Source: Lautropia sp.
GTDB taxonomy: Bacteria > Pseudomonadota > Gammaproteobacteria > Burkholderiales > Burkholderiaceae_E
DNA: 64,000 bases
Assembly: GCA_030532895.1 (NCBI GenBank)
Contig: JAUNKF010000009.1
Location: 60,375-124,374, forward strand
Direction: 5' to 3'
The notes below the pieces were generated by a model. That model was not told where the DNA came from, did not search any database, and saw only the letters and a program-made list of their open reading frames with translations. Of this stretch, positions 1 to 7,923 are shown in pieces. Both the position numbers and the translations under genes were made by a program. Each line of letters begins with the position of its first letter. The first letter of the stretch is position 1.

Positions 1-945
1 CTGGATGTCTATCGGAAGATGCGCACCATTCGTGCTTTCGAGGAGCGTCTGCATGTGGATTTTTCGAGGGGAGACATCCCAGGGTTCGTTCACCTTTATG
101 CGGGCGAGGAGGCGTCAGGGGTGGGCGTGCTGCAGCATCTGATCGATGGCGACCGTATCGCCAGCACGCATCGCGGACATGGGCATTGCATTGCGTCGGG
201 CGTGGATGTGGTCGGCATGATGAAGGAGATCTATGGCAAGCGCGACGGGGTTTGTCATGGCAAGGGCGGGTCTATGCACATCGCCGATCTGTCCAAGGGC
301 ATGATGGGTGCCAACGGCATTCTGGGTGCCGGGGCGCCGTTGATCTGCGGGGCGGCGCTGGCAGCCAAATACCGTGGCAAGGGCGAAGTGGGTATCACCT
401 TTTGCGGGGATGGCGCGGCCAACCAGGGCACGGTGCTGGAGAGCCTCAATCTGGCGGCCATCTGGAACCTGCCGGTGATTTTCGTGGTGGAGAACAACGG
501 CTATGCCGAATCGACCTCGCGCGATTACGCCACGGCCGCCAACAGCTTCGTGGATCGAGGCGTGGGGTTCGGGGTGCCGGGGGTGTCGGTGGATGGCAAT
601 GATTTCTTTGCCGTTTACGAGGCGGCGGGTGAAATGATCCGACGTGCGCGCGAAGGGGGCGGGCCATCGTTGCTCGAATGCCGAACCGATCGTTTCTATG
701 GGCATTTTGAAGGGGATGCCCAAAGCTATCGGGCGCCGGGCGAGCTGGACGATATCCGCGAAAACCGTGATTGCCTGAAGATCTTCCGGCAACGGGTGCT
801 GGAGGCTGGCGTGCTGAGTGAGGCCGAACTGGATGCGGTCGATGCCGAGGCCGAAGCCCTCGTCGAGCGGTCGGTGACAGATGCCAAGGCGGCCTCGGAT
901 CCGGATGAGCGGGATCTGTTGACGGACGTTTATGTGCGTTATTGA
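1..945 (+). CDS. acoA: Acetoin dehydrogenase E1 alpha subunit, 5' end outside window
   Basis: This is the thiamine-diphosphate-dependent E1 alpha subunit of the acetoin dehydrogenase complex, which cleaves acetoin oxidatively to acetaldehyde and an acetyl group that passes to lipoate on E2. The reading frame is open from base 1, and the residues before the first ATG at 19 (LDVYRK) fit the family, so the true start lies upstream of the window. The TPP-binding motif begins GDGAANQG and ends with VVENN. The stretch HRGHGHCI and the segment KGGSMHIADLSKGMMGANG are typical of AcoA rather than of pyruvate dehydrogenase E1 alpha. acoB and acoC follow on the same strand. The lipoamide dehydrogenase that the complex needs is not downstream here. 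Confidence 0.93.
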   Translation: MDVYRKMRTIRAFEERLHVDFSRGDIPGFVHLYAGEEASGVGVLQHLIDGDRIASTHRGHGHCIASGVDVVGMMKEIYGKRDGVCHGKGGSMHIADLSKGMMGANGILGAGAPLICGAALAAKYRGKGEVGITFCGDGAANQGTVLESLNLAAIWNLPVIFVVENNGYAESTSRDYATAANSFVDRGVGFGVPGVSVDGNDFFAVYEAAGEMIRRAREGGGPSLLECRTDRFYGHFEGDAQSYRAPGELDDIRENRDCLKIFRQRVLEAGVLSEAELDAVDAEAEALVERSVTDAKAASDPDERDLLTDVYVRY

Positions 946-993
946 TCGGTGTGCAAGTGGCAGGACAGACAGACGGAGAGAGGAGACGAGATC

Positions 994-2004
994 ATGGCCA
1001 GAAAGATCAGCATGAAACAGTCGATCAATGAAGCCATCGACCAGGAAATGAGCCGAGACCCCACGGTGATCATGATGGGGGAAGATATCGTCGGTGGCGC
1101 GGGTGCCGGGGGCGAGATGGACGCCTGGGGTGGTGTGCTGGGTGTGACGAAGGGTTTGTATGACAAGTACGGTGATCGCCTGCTCGACACGCCGTTGTCC
1201 GAGTCGGCCTATATCGGGGCGGCCATTGGCGCGGCGGCTTGCGGCATGCGCCCCATTGCCGAGCTGATGTTCATCGATTTTGCCGGGGTGTGCTTCGACC
1301 AGATTTTCAATCAGGCGGCGAAGTTTCGCTACATGTTCGGTGGCAAGGCCGAGACACCGGTGGTGATCCGCGCGATGGTGGGCGCCGGCTTTCGGGCCGC
1401 GGCCCAGCACAGCCAGATGCTGACGCCGATCTTCACGCATGTGCCGGGGCTGAAGGTGGTGTGCCCGTCCAATGCCTATGATGCAAAGGGTTTGCTGATC
1501 CAGTCGATTCGCGACAACGATCCGGTGATCTTTTGTGAGCACAAGAACCTGTATGCCGCCGAGGCTGAGGTGCCGGCGGGGGCCTATGCCATTCCCTTCG
1601 GGGAGGCCGACATCGTGCGCGAAGGTGAGGACGTGACGCTGGTGGCTTATGGCTTGATGGTGCACCGGGCGCAAGAAGCTGCGCAGCAGCTGGCAGCCGA
1701 GGGTATCGAGGCAGAAGTGATCGACCTGAGGACGCTCTCGCCGCTCGATCTGGACACGGTGCTGGAGTCCGTGGAAAAGACGGGCCGCCTGGTGGTGATC
1801 GACGAGGCCAGCCCGCGCTGCAACCTCGCCACCGATATTGCTGCCCAGGTCTGCCAGGACGTGTTCGGTGCGCTGAAGGCCGGCCCCCGGATGGTGTCGC
1901 CCCCGCATGTGCCGGTGCCGTTTTCGCCGGTGTTGGAGGATTTGTACATCCCGAGTGCCGAGCGGATTGCCGATGCGGCCCGCACCACGATGAAGGAGGG
2001 TTGA
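994..2004 (+). CDS. acoB: Acetoin dehydrogenase E1 beta subunit
   Basis: This is the beta subunit of the TPP-dependent acetoin dehydrogenase E1, a partner of AcoA in an alpha2beta2 tetramer. The ATG at 994 is preferred over an in-frame upstream start because GGAGACGAG lies just before it and the protein then begins MARKISMKQSINEA, the usual family N-terminus. Near residue 28 the motif MMGEDIVGGAGAGG is followed by DTPLSESAYIGAAIGAA and by AQHSQML, all standard for E1 beta. The length of 336 residues is normal. Its TGA stop lies 6 nt before the acoC start, which indicates translational coupling within one operon. Confidence 0.94.
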   Translation: MARKISMKQSINEAIDQEMSRDPTVIMMGEDIVGGAGAGGEMDAWGGVLGVTKGLYDKYGDRLLDTPLSESAYIGAAIGAAACGMRPIAELMFIDFAGVCFDQIFNQAAKFRYMFGGKAETPVVIRAMVGAGFRAAAQHSQMLTPIFTHVPGLKVVCPSNAYDAKGLLIQSIRDNDPVIFCEHKNLYAAEAEVPAGAYAIPFGEADIVREGEDVTLVAYGLMVHRAQEAAQQLAAEGIEAEVIDLRTLSPLDLDTVLESVEKTGRLVVIDEASPRCNLATDIAAQVCQDVFGALKAGPRMVSPPHVPVPFSPVLEDLYIPSAERIADAARTTMKEG

Positions 2005-2009
2005 GCGCC

Positions 2010-3128
2010 ATGACGAACGAGATCATACCGATTGTGATGCCCAAATGGGGCTTGTCGATGAAGGAAGGGAGGCTCAACGACTGGCTCGTGTCCGAGGGCA
2101 CGCGCATCGAGGTGGGCATGCCCATCCTGGATGTGGAAACGGACAAACTCGCCAATGATGTGGAGGCCACCGACGCGGGACTGTTACGGCGCATCGTGGT
2201 GCAGGCGGGTGAGGTTCGACCGGTGAAGGCGCTACTGGGCGTGATGGCCGAGCCGACTGTGACGGACGAAGCGATCGATGCTTATGTGGCGGCCTATCAG
2301 TTGCCGGCTGATGAGAGCGAGGGCGATGAGGCGGGCGCGCAGTTTCAGACGCAGCTGGTTGATGGCATCCCGATCCGCTATCAGCAGCTCGGAGAGGGCG
2401 ATCGCACCGTGCTGCTGATTCATGGTTTTGGGGGTGATCTGAACTCGTGGCTCTTCAATCTGGATGAGCTGGCGCGGGATCATCGGGTGATCGCGGTCGA
2501 TCTGCCAGGGCATGGCGGCTCGGGCATCGCGTTGCCGGATGCACCTGATGTGCCGGGGCTGGCCGCTTTCATGTTGCGTTTTCTGGATGAGATCGGCATC
2601 GAGCGCACGTCGATCCTCGCGCATTCGATGGGTGGCGCGATTGGGGCGCAGATGGCGCTGCTGGCCCCCCAACGTATCGACAAACTGGCACTCGTCTCAC
2701 CGTGCGGGCTGGCGGCGGGCATCAACATGGCTTTCATCGATGGCTTCATCGATGCGCCATCCCGGCGGGCGATGAAACCGGTGCTGGCCCTGTTGCTGGT
2801 GAGGCCGGATCAGGTGACGCGGGCGATGGTGGACGATGTCCTCCGATACAAGCGTCTGGACGGCGTGACGGTGGTGCTGGGTGCGCTGCGCGACCATGTG
2901 TTTCCGGACGGTCGGCAGGTGGCGTTGCCGGTGCGCAAGATCGACACGGCACGGCATCCTTTGATGATTCTGTGGGGCGAGGCGGATCAGGTGATCGAGC
3001 CGGCGCAGCGCACGTCAGCCCCGACGGGGGCCGAGGTTCATCTGATCGAGGAGGCCGGCCACATGTGCCACATGGATCAGTCGTCGCGGGTCAATGCGTT
3101 GCTGTCGGCCTTTTTCTCGACGGGCTGA
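2010..3128 (+). CDS. acoC: Acetoin dehydrogenase E2-like protein (lipoyl domain plus alpha/beta hydrolase)
   Basis: The N-terminal 75 residues form a biotinyl/lipoyl domain with the expected lipoylated lysine, K46, in VETDKLAND. The rest is an alpha/beta hydrolase fold with LIHGFGG, the nucleophile elbow AHSMGG, the acid in LWGEADQ and the histidine in EEAGHMCH. This lipoyl-hydrolase layout is the one known for AcoC of betaproteobacteria and Pseudomonas and differs from the classical E2 acyltransferase core. The ATG at 2010 sits 9 nt after GGAGGG; a TTG at 2001 is in frame but too close to that site. The 3' end overlaps the convergent membrane protein gene by about 50 bp. Confidence 0.92.
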   Translation: MTNEIIPIVMPKWGLSMKEGRLNDWLVSEGTRIEVGMPILDVETDKLANDVEATDAGLLRRIVVQAGEVRPVKALLGVMAEPTVTDEAIDAYVAAYQLPADESEGDEAGAQFQTQLVDGIPIRYQQLGEGDRTVLLIHGFGGDLNSWLFNLDELARDHRVIAVDLPGHGGSGIALPDAPDVPGLAAFMLRFLDEIGIERTSILAHSMGGAIGAQMALLAPQRIDKLALVSPCGLAAGINMAFIDGFIDAPSRRAMKPVLALLLVRPDQVTRAMVDDVLRYKRLDGVTVVLGALRDHVFPDGRQVALPVRKIDTARHPLMILWGEADQVIEPAQRTSAPTGAEVHLIEEAGHMCHMDQSSRVNALLSAFFSTG

Positions 3129-3787
3129 CGGGGATGATGGGGGCGACGGCCCAGCGCCTGCAACGAGCGTTGGGTGGTGGCCGCCCAGGCAAAGAGCAGC
3201 AGACTGCTGAGGTAGGGTGCCCAGTCTGGCAGCAGCCAGGGGTAGGCACCCACGAGCTGGGCGAGGCCGGCCAAGACGGCAAATTCCGGATAGGGGGTTT
3301 TGACCTGATGCCGGTAGCCCAGCCCGATCAGGATCATGCCCGCGCCGAGCGCCATCGAGACGACATGAAAGCTGATGATGATGAGGCTCACCGAGAGTTC
3401 GGCGGCTTCGGCCGACAGGCCCATGTCATAGGGGGCAAAAGCAAGCTTGCCGGCAAAGAGGCTCGCCATCAGCACCGAGACGATGCTCAAGGGGCCGATG
3501 CCGATCCACAGCAGGTGAGTGAGCTGATGACCATGACGTTTGAAGGTTTTGATCAGCAGATGAAAGGCTGGCGCCAGGATGAAGGCCGATAGCGTGAGCA
3601 GCTGGGCCACCCAGACGAGCGCGGGCTGGTTGAAATCGGCCCAGATGGCCAGCGCCGCATGCTCGGGGAGCACCTGAGCCAGCTCGGCAAAGAGGATCTG
3701 GGCGATGGCGAGCAGCGCACCACCCACCGCCAGTGCATTGGTGGCGAGCAGGGGGCCGATGCCGGAAGAATGTTGTGTTTTGGTCAC
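3077..3787 (-). CDS. Polytopic membrane protein of unknown function
   Basis: I do not recognise this family with confidence. The protein has about 236 residues and some six hydrophobic spans (roughly residues 12-35, 55-76, 90-112, 130-155, 168-185 and 190-205), with a charged C-terminal tail. No catalytic motif is visible. The start is uncertain: the frame stays open to 4009 but the upstream part looks non-coding and is rich in Arg, Pro and His, so the GTG at 3787 (MTKTQHSS) is proposed although no good ribosome site precedes it. It converges on acoC with overlapping 3' ends and diverges from the SPFH gene. Confidence 0.6.
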   Translation of the reverse strand: MTKTQHSSGIGPLLATNALAVGGALLAIAQILFAELAQVLPEHAALAIWADFNQPALVWVAQLLTLSAFILAPAFHLLIKTFKRHGHQLTHLLWIGIGPLSIVSVLMASLFAGKLAFAPYDMGLSAEAAELSVSLIIISFHVVSMALGAGMILIGLGYRHQVKTPYPEFAVLAGLAQLVGAYPWLLPDWAPYLSSLLLFAWAATTQRSLQALGRRPHHPRQPVEKKADSNALTRDD

Positions 3788-4035
3788 GGTCAAACAGCGT
3801 GTTGGCTTGATCCCTGCACGATAGCACCAATTGGCTGTGGGTTGAAATCTGGCGCCTTCGTGGGAGCCGATCTGCCTTGTGCGTATGATCGTCTTGCGGG
3901 TGAATGGTCGACATCGGTGATGAGCGGATGATGCCTGCCGACCGATGGTGGATGTGGGGAAAGGGTTGCAGATCGGTGGCCCCGCCACGCAGGTATGATT
4001 GGAAGCCATGTGCTGAACCCAGGGAGACCGTGCCG

Positions 4036-5334
4036 ATGGATCGCATTTTCAATTACGTCAGAAGCCAGTTCATCGATGTGATCGAGTGGGTCGATGACTC
4101 GCGCGACACCTTGTCCTTCCGTTGGCCGGATGAAGACAAGGAGATCAAGAACGGGGCGCAGCTGATCGTGCGCGAATCGCAGCAGGTTCAGTTCGTGGCG
4201 GCGGGCCAGTTTGCCGATCTGTTCAACCCGGGCAAGTACACGCTCACGACGGAAAACATCCCGATCCTGTCGACCATTCTGGGGTGGAAGTATGGCTTTC
4301 AGTCGCCCTTCAAGTGCGATGTTTATTACCTGAACACGCGGCTTTTCACCGGCAACAAGTGGGGCACGTCCAACCCGGTGATGATGCGGGATCCGGACTT
4401 TGGGGTGGTGCGGTTGCGTGCTTTCGGCACCTATGATTTCCGCATCGTGGATGCGCCGCGTTTTCTGAAGGAGGTGGCTGGCACCGATCACAACTTCCGG
4501 CTGGACGAGTTCAACGACACGATGCGCTCGCGGATCGTCAGTGTCTTCACCGAGGCACTGGCCCGCGCCCATGTGCCGGTGCTGGATGTGGCGCAGCGCT
4601 ATTCAGAGATGGGCGAGGCGCTGCTGCCTGTCATCAACCCGGCGGTGCGTGAAAAGTACGGGCTGGAGATCACGAGTTTCATTCTGGAGAACGTGTCGGT
4701 GCCGCCCGAAGTGGAGCAGGCCATCGACAAGCGCAGCAGCATGAGCGTGATCGGCAATCTGAACGATTATGTGAAGTATCAGGTGGGCGCCTCGATGGGC
4801 GCGGGCGGCGAAGCTGGTGCGGCTGCGGCGATGCCGGCCCAGATGGCGATGGGTTTTGCGATGGCGCAGGAGATGATGCGCGGCATGGGGGCGGGAGTTG
4901 GCCTCTCGTCGCCGGCGGGTGGGGCTTCTGGGCCGGTGGGTCAAGGTGTGGTGCCAGCCGGGCAGTCGGCTGGTGCCGGCATGCCGGGGGCGCAGGCATC
5001 AGGCGCTGGTGGCATGCCAGTGCAGCAGGGTGTGGTCATGGCCCCTGGCGGCCAGCCTGTGGCTGGTGCTTCGATGGGGGGAGCGGGGGTTTCGGCGATG
5101 GGCGCTGCTTCAGTGGCTGGTGGTGTGGCGCCAGTTGGGCCAACGGGCGTGTCTGGTGTCGCGGGCGCGAGTGCCGGCCTGGAAGTGTTCACCCCCGAGC
5201 AGGCCGCGCAATTCCTGTCGGTCTCGGTCGAGGACGTGATGGCGATCATCGAATCCGGTGAGCTGAAGGCCAGAAAGATCGGTTCAGCCTATCGGATTGC
5301 GCGGGCCTCGCTGGATGATTTGTTGAGAGGCTAA
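4036..5334 (+). CDS. SPFH-domain protein with C-terminal excisionase-like helix-turn-helix
   Basis: Residues 1 to about 260 form an SPFH/band-7-type domain of the YdjI (virion core protein-like) branch. Recognisable segments are ESQQVQFVAAGQFADLFNPG, KCDVYYLNTRLF and GLEITSFILENVSVPPEV. A long Gly/Ala/Met-rich low-complexity linker follows (about 265-375). The last 50 residues (FTPEQAAQFLSVSVEDVMAI to the end) resemble the excisionase/MerR helix-turn-helix type. The ATG at 4036 has AGGGAGAC upstream and gives the standard MDRIFNYV start. The next gene begins 9 nt downstream, so the two are probably one transcript. SPFH proteins generally scaffold membrane microdomains; a function for this one is not established. 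Confidence 0.8.
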   Translation: MDRIFNYVRSQFIDVIEWVDDSRDTLSFRWPDEDKEIKNGAQLIVRESQQVQFVAAGQFADLFNPGKYTLTTENIPILSTILGWKYGFQSPFKCDVYYLNTRLFTGNKWGTSNPVMMRDPDFGVVRLRAFGTYDFRIVDAPRFLKEVAGTDHNFRLDEFNDTMRSRIVSVFTEALARAHVPVLDVAQRYSEMGEALLPVINPAVREKYGLEITSFILENVSVPPEVEQAIDKRSSMSVIGNLNDYVKYQVGASMGAGGEAGAAAAMPAQMAMGFAMAQEMMRGMGAGVGLSSPAGGASGPVGQGVVPAGQSAGAGMPGAQASGAGGMPVQQGVVMAPGGQPVAGASMGGAGVSAMGAASVAGGVAPVGPTGVSGVAGASAGLEVFTPEQAAQFLSVSVEDVMAIIESGELKARKIGSAYRIARASLDDLLRG

Positions 5335-5343
5335 GTTTTCTTC

Positions 5344-6675
5344 ATGGGCCGTGAGCGTCAATCGGTGCATGCCAAAGAGGACAGCTTGTTCGCCGAAGGT
5401 GAGGCGTTGTTCGGGCGTGGCGGGCCGAGACATGGACTGCCGGTTCGGGAGGCGGTTTCAGGTGAAGGCGTCTCCTCGACGCCGGATGGCAAGCTCGGCA
5501 CCGACAGCGAGCGCGTCAGGGCGTCGTCGGCGGCTCATCAGCCAAGGCGCGACGATGCGTCGCCGGCGGATGCTCTGGCCGAGGCCAACCGGCCGTGCCC
5601 GGAGTGTGGGGCGAGCCTGGCGTGGAGTGCGGCCAAGCAGGCGTTGGCTTGTCCCTACTGCGGCACGGTGGTGCCGTGGCCGGTGGCGGCTGAAGGGGAT
5701 GAGTCCGGGCGCGAGGCTGCCGGTACGGGCGAGCAGGATCTGGAAGCGGCGCTGCGTGACCCGGCCAATGTCCGTGACTGGGGCCATGATCGGCGTGAGG
5801 TGAAGTGCCAGAGCTGCCATGCGATTTCGGTTTTCGTGGATGGCAAGGTGGCGAGCCGGTGTGATTTTTGTGGCTCGCCCGCCATCGTGCCGCATGAGCA
5901 GTTGCAGGATGCGATCGTGCCGCAGAGCGTGCTGCCTTTTCGGATCAGTCAGGAACAGGTTCGTGACCTGATCAAAAAGTGGTATGGCTCGCGCTGGTTT
6001 GCGCCGAACAAGTTGAAGTCGGCGGCACTCACCGACAGTCTGCACGGGGTGTACTTGCCGTACTGGACTTTCGACGCCAAGACCCATGCCGTCTGGCGCG
6101 CCGAGGCCGGCCATCACTACTACGAAAACCAGCAGGTTCGTGGCCCGGATGGCAAGCTGCAGTGGCAGCAGGTGCAAAAGGTGCGATGGGTGCCGGCGTC
6201 CGGGCAGGTGCAGCATTTTTTTGACGATGAGCTGGTGCCGGGCACGGTTGGTGTGCAGGCGCCATTGCTGAGGCGTGTGGAGCCGTTTCCGACCACGACG
6301 GATCTGAAGCCCTATTCATCCGAATATGTGCGCGGCTGGACGGTGGAGCGTTATCAGATCGACCTGCGGCAGGCGAGCCAGATCGGCCAGCAGCAGATGG
6401 CCGACAAGTTGCGGGCGCTTTGTGCGGCGCGGGTGCCGGGAGACACGCAGCGCAATCTGGTGGTGCAGGCCACCTGGCAGGGCCGCACCTTCAAGCATGT
6501 GCTGGTGCCGGTATGGCTGGTTCATTACCGGTTTGGCAGCAAACTGTATCAGCTGGTGGTGAATGGCTATACCGGTCAGGTGGCGGGTGAGCAGCCATAC
6601 AGCTGGATCAAGATTGCGCTGGCGGTGCTGGGGCTGTTGTTGCTGTTTGCGGCGATGGCGTATTCGCAGCGGTAG
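5344..6675 (+). CDS. Double zinc-ribbon, C-terminally anchored membrane protein
   Basis: The protein has 443 residues. The first 80 are Arg/Ser/Ala-rich and poorly conserved in style. Two zinc ribbons follow, one with cysteines 85, 88, 103 and 106 and one with cysteines 155, 158, 173 and 176. A soluble region contains LPYWTFDAKT and VPVWLVHYRFG, segments typical of primosomal-N'-like zinc-ribbon proteins that accompany SPFH genes. A single transmembrane helix (about 420-440) ends the chain, so the ribbons face the cytoplasm. The start at 5344 has only a weak AGAGG site about 13 nt upstream. Function is unknown; the tight pairing with the SPFH gene suggests a shared membrane-associated role. 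Confidence 0.75.
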   Translation: MGRERQSVHAKEDSLFAEGEALFGRGGPRHGLPVREAVSGEGVSSTPDGKLGTDSERVRASSAAHQPRRDDASPADALAEANRPCPECGASLAWSAAKQALACPYCGTVVPWPVAAEGDESGREAAGTGEQDLEAALRDPANVRDWGHDRREVKCQSCHAISVFVDGKVASRCDFCGSPAIVPHEQLQDAIVPQSVLPFRISQEQVRDLIKKWYGSRWFAPNKLKSAALTDSLHGVYLPYWTFDAKTHAVWRAEAGHHYYENQQVRGPDGKLQWQQVQKVRWVPASGQVQHFFDDELVPGTVGVQAPLLRRVEPFPTTTDLKPYSSEYVRGWTVERYQIDLRQASQIGQQQMADKLRALCAARVPGDTQRNLVVQATWQGRTFKHVLVPVWLVHYRFGSKLYQLVVNGYTGQVAGEQPYSWIKIALAVLGLLLLFAAMAYSQR

Positions 6676-6676
6676 A

Positions 6677-6731
6677 GTGTATGACGCACTTATTCGCGAG
6701 GACTAATAAGTTCATGAAAGTTCATGACACG
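6677..6731. repeat. Degenerate copy of GCGTGTCATGCAC palindromic repeat
   Basis: Left arm GTGTATGACGCAC (6677-6689) is followed by TTATTCGCG, and the right arm GTTCATGACAC lies at 6720-6730. The arms are imperfect versions of the perfect palindrome at 40157-40212. The copy lies just after the stop of the zinc-ribbon gene. Confidence 0.5.
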
Positions 6732-6798
6732 TTTTGAGGGCAGGGGGTGTCAGGATGAATGATGTTTCCCTGCCAGTCGGGTGGGCGCATCGGCTTGT

Positions 6799-7197
6799 TC
6801 AGTTTCGGATGTCATCCAGCAGCGCCGGATGCTTGTCGAGCAGTTTCAGCAGTTTGATGAGCGCGAGCGGTGGCTTGGTTCTGCCTGTTTCGTAGCGGGA
6901 GAAAGCATTGACACCTCCGCCGAAAATGTCGGCAGCCTGTCGCTGGTCAAGTGCCAGTTTCTTTCGTACTTGCGTGATGAAGGCAGGCTCAATGAAGGTG
7001 GCATTGATCTTCTGTTGAAACTGTCGGATCTGAAGGCCGTAGGCGTCGCCAGCCTGCTGATCCAGTATGCCCTCATCACAAGCCGGGCAGAAGTCTCCCT
7101 CAACATTTCTGATCAGTGTGTTCTCTCCTTTGTAGGTGTAGGGAATGTCACGGGTCTGATGGATGAGGTTGGCTGCGCCGCATGCGGGGCATTTCAT
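6799..7197 (-). CDS. mqsA: MqsA-type antitoxin (zinc plus helix-turn-helix)
   Basis: This is the antitoxin and autorepressor of an MqsRA type II toxin-antitoxin module. The N-terminal zinc site uses C3, C6, C37 and C40, the same positions as in Escherichia coli MqsA. The C-terminal half is an XRE-type helix-turn-helix (LDQRQAADIFGGGVNAFSRY) containing the conserved ETGRTKPP turn. The length of 132 residues is normal and the frame is intact. It starts 2 nt after the stop of the toxin frame, the usual mqsR-mqsA order. The matching palindromic operator lies upstream of the toxin at 7513-7525. Confidence 0.92.
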   Translation of the reverse strand: MKCPACGAANLIHQTRDIPYTYKGENTLIRNVEGDFCPACDEGILDQQAGDAYGLQIRQFQQKINATFIEPAFITQVRKKLALDQRQAADIFGGGVNAFSRYETGRTKPPLALIKLLKLLDKHPALLDDIRN

Positions 7198-7199
7198 GG

Positions 7200-7508
7200 T
7201 TACAGCTCCTTGAAGGAAACGATCACTACATCATCCAGCACGGTCAGTTTCAAATAAACTGGATCACCTGATAGGGTGCGAGTGTGATAGACATCCTGCC
7301 AGATCCGATGGTCAGCATGTGTCGTCATGCTTTTGTAGAAGTTGGCTGGCACCAATGACATGATCACCGAGCACATGTCGGCCAGATCATGGACGCACAA
7401 TCATCTGTGCGTGGGTGAAGGCACTCACGGTTGCACGAACCCTGCCTTCAGAGGTAAGTGATTTGACCGTAACGAGTGGGTAGTGAGGTCTGTGCTTTTC
7501 CGCGACAT
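7200..7508 (-). pseudogene. mqsR: MqsR-type mRNA interferase toxin, frameshifted
   Basis: The C-terminal two thirds (CSVIMSLVPANFYKSMTTHA, then DHRIWQDVYHTRTL to VIVSFKEL) match MqsR very closely. The N-terminal third lies in another frame, ending at a TGA about 7390: read from about 7503 leftwards it gives AEKHRPHYPLVTVKSLTSEG, then RVRATVSAFTHAQ, which matches the MqsR N-terminus. The two parts need a one-base shift near 7390-7400. In addition, the nearest ATG (7508-7506) is in neither of those frames. No single frame can therefore encode the whole toxin. Either this is an inactivated toxin kept with a live antitoxin, or the read has an error here. Confidence 0.85.
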
Positions 7509-7512
7509 GATT

Positions 7513-7525
7513 AACCAAGTTGGTT
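7513..7525. promoter_or_regulatory. Putative MqsA operator
   Basis: The sequence AACCAAGTTGGTT is a 6-bp inverted repeat around one base, located just upstream of the mqsR remnant. The E. coli MqsA operator has the form AACCT-N3-AGGTT, so the outer half-site AACC/GGTT and the position agree. Confidence 0.7.
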
Positions 7526-7923
7526 ATTGAGTCAAGGGAGAATGGCTGATTTCCCTGATTTGGAAGAAGGGGCTGGTCATTCTGATGGGGCGGTGTGGAT
7601 TTCGGTAGCGCTGTTTGGCCATCCCGCTTAAGCCGTTTGCCTTCAGGAGCGTGTCATGCACTTATTCGACCCCTTGATAAGCGCCTCTGGGTTGAGGACG
7701 CGTTCAGCCCTTCCGGGATACGAGAGCTCGGCTGCGTTGTGGTCGATGATCCCGCTGGCGGCAAACCACCGGGCGGTTGATGGTGGCCGCCGGGGGGGTG
7801 AGGGCTGTGGCGTTCGGGTCACATCGGCAGAATGACTGTCCCGGATTCCGGCGCTGCCATGTGTCGATGAGGATTGCTGCCATGACGATCGCTGCCTGCT
7901 GCCCCGCTGTTGTGCGTGATGAC
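7526..7923. other. Gene-free interval with one repeat end
   Basis: I see no convincing gene here. A single end of the GCGTGTCATGCAC repeat, followed by TTATTCG and CCCC, lies at 7649-7675. Short open frames exist but have no family signature and no ribosome site. Confidence 0.5.
7649..7675. repeat. Half copy of GCGTGTCATGCAC palindromic repeat
   Basis: GCGTGTCATGCAC is followed by TTATTCGACCCC. It matches the left end of the full palindrome at 40157 and, as the reverse complement, the end of the larger element near 52892. Confidence 0.6.

Noticed and set aside
115..1908. Long minus-strand open frame opposite acoA and acoB
   Set aside because: His/Arg-rich antisense shadow of two well-recognised genes, a common effect in GC-rich DNA.
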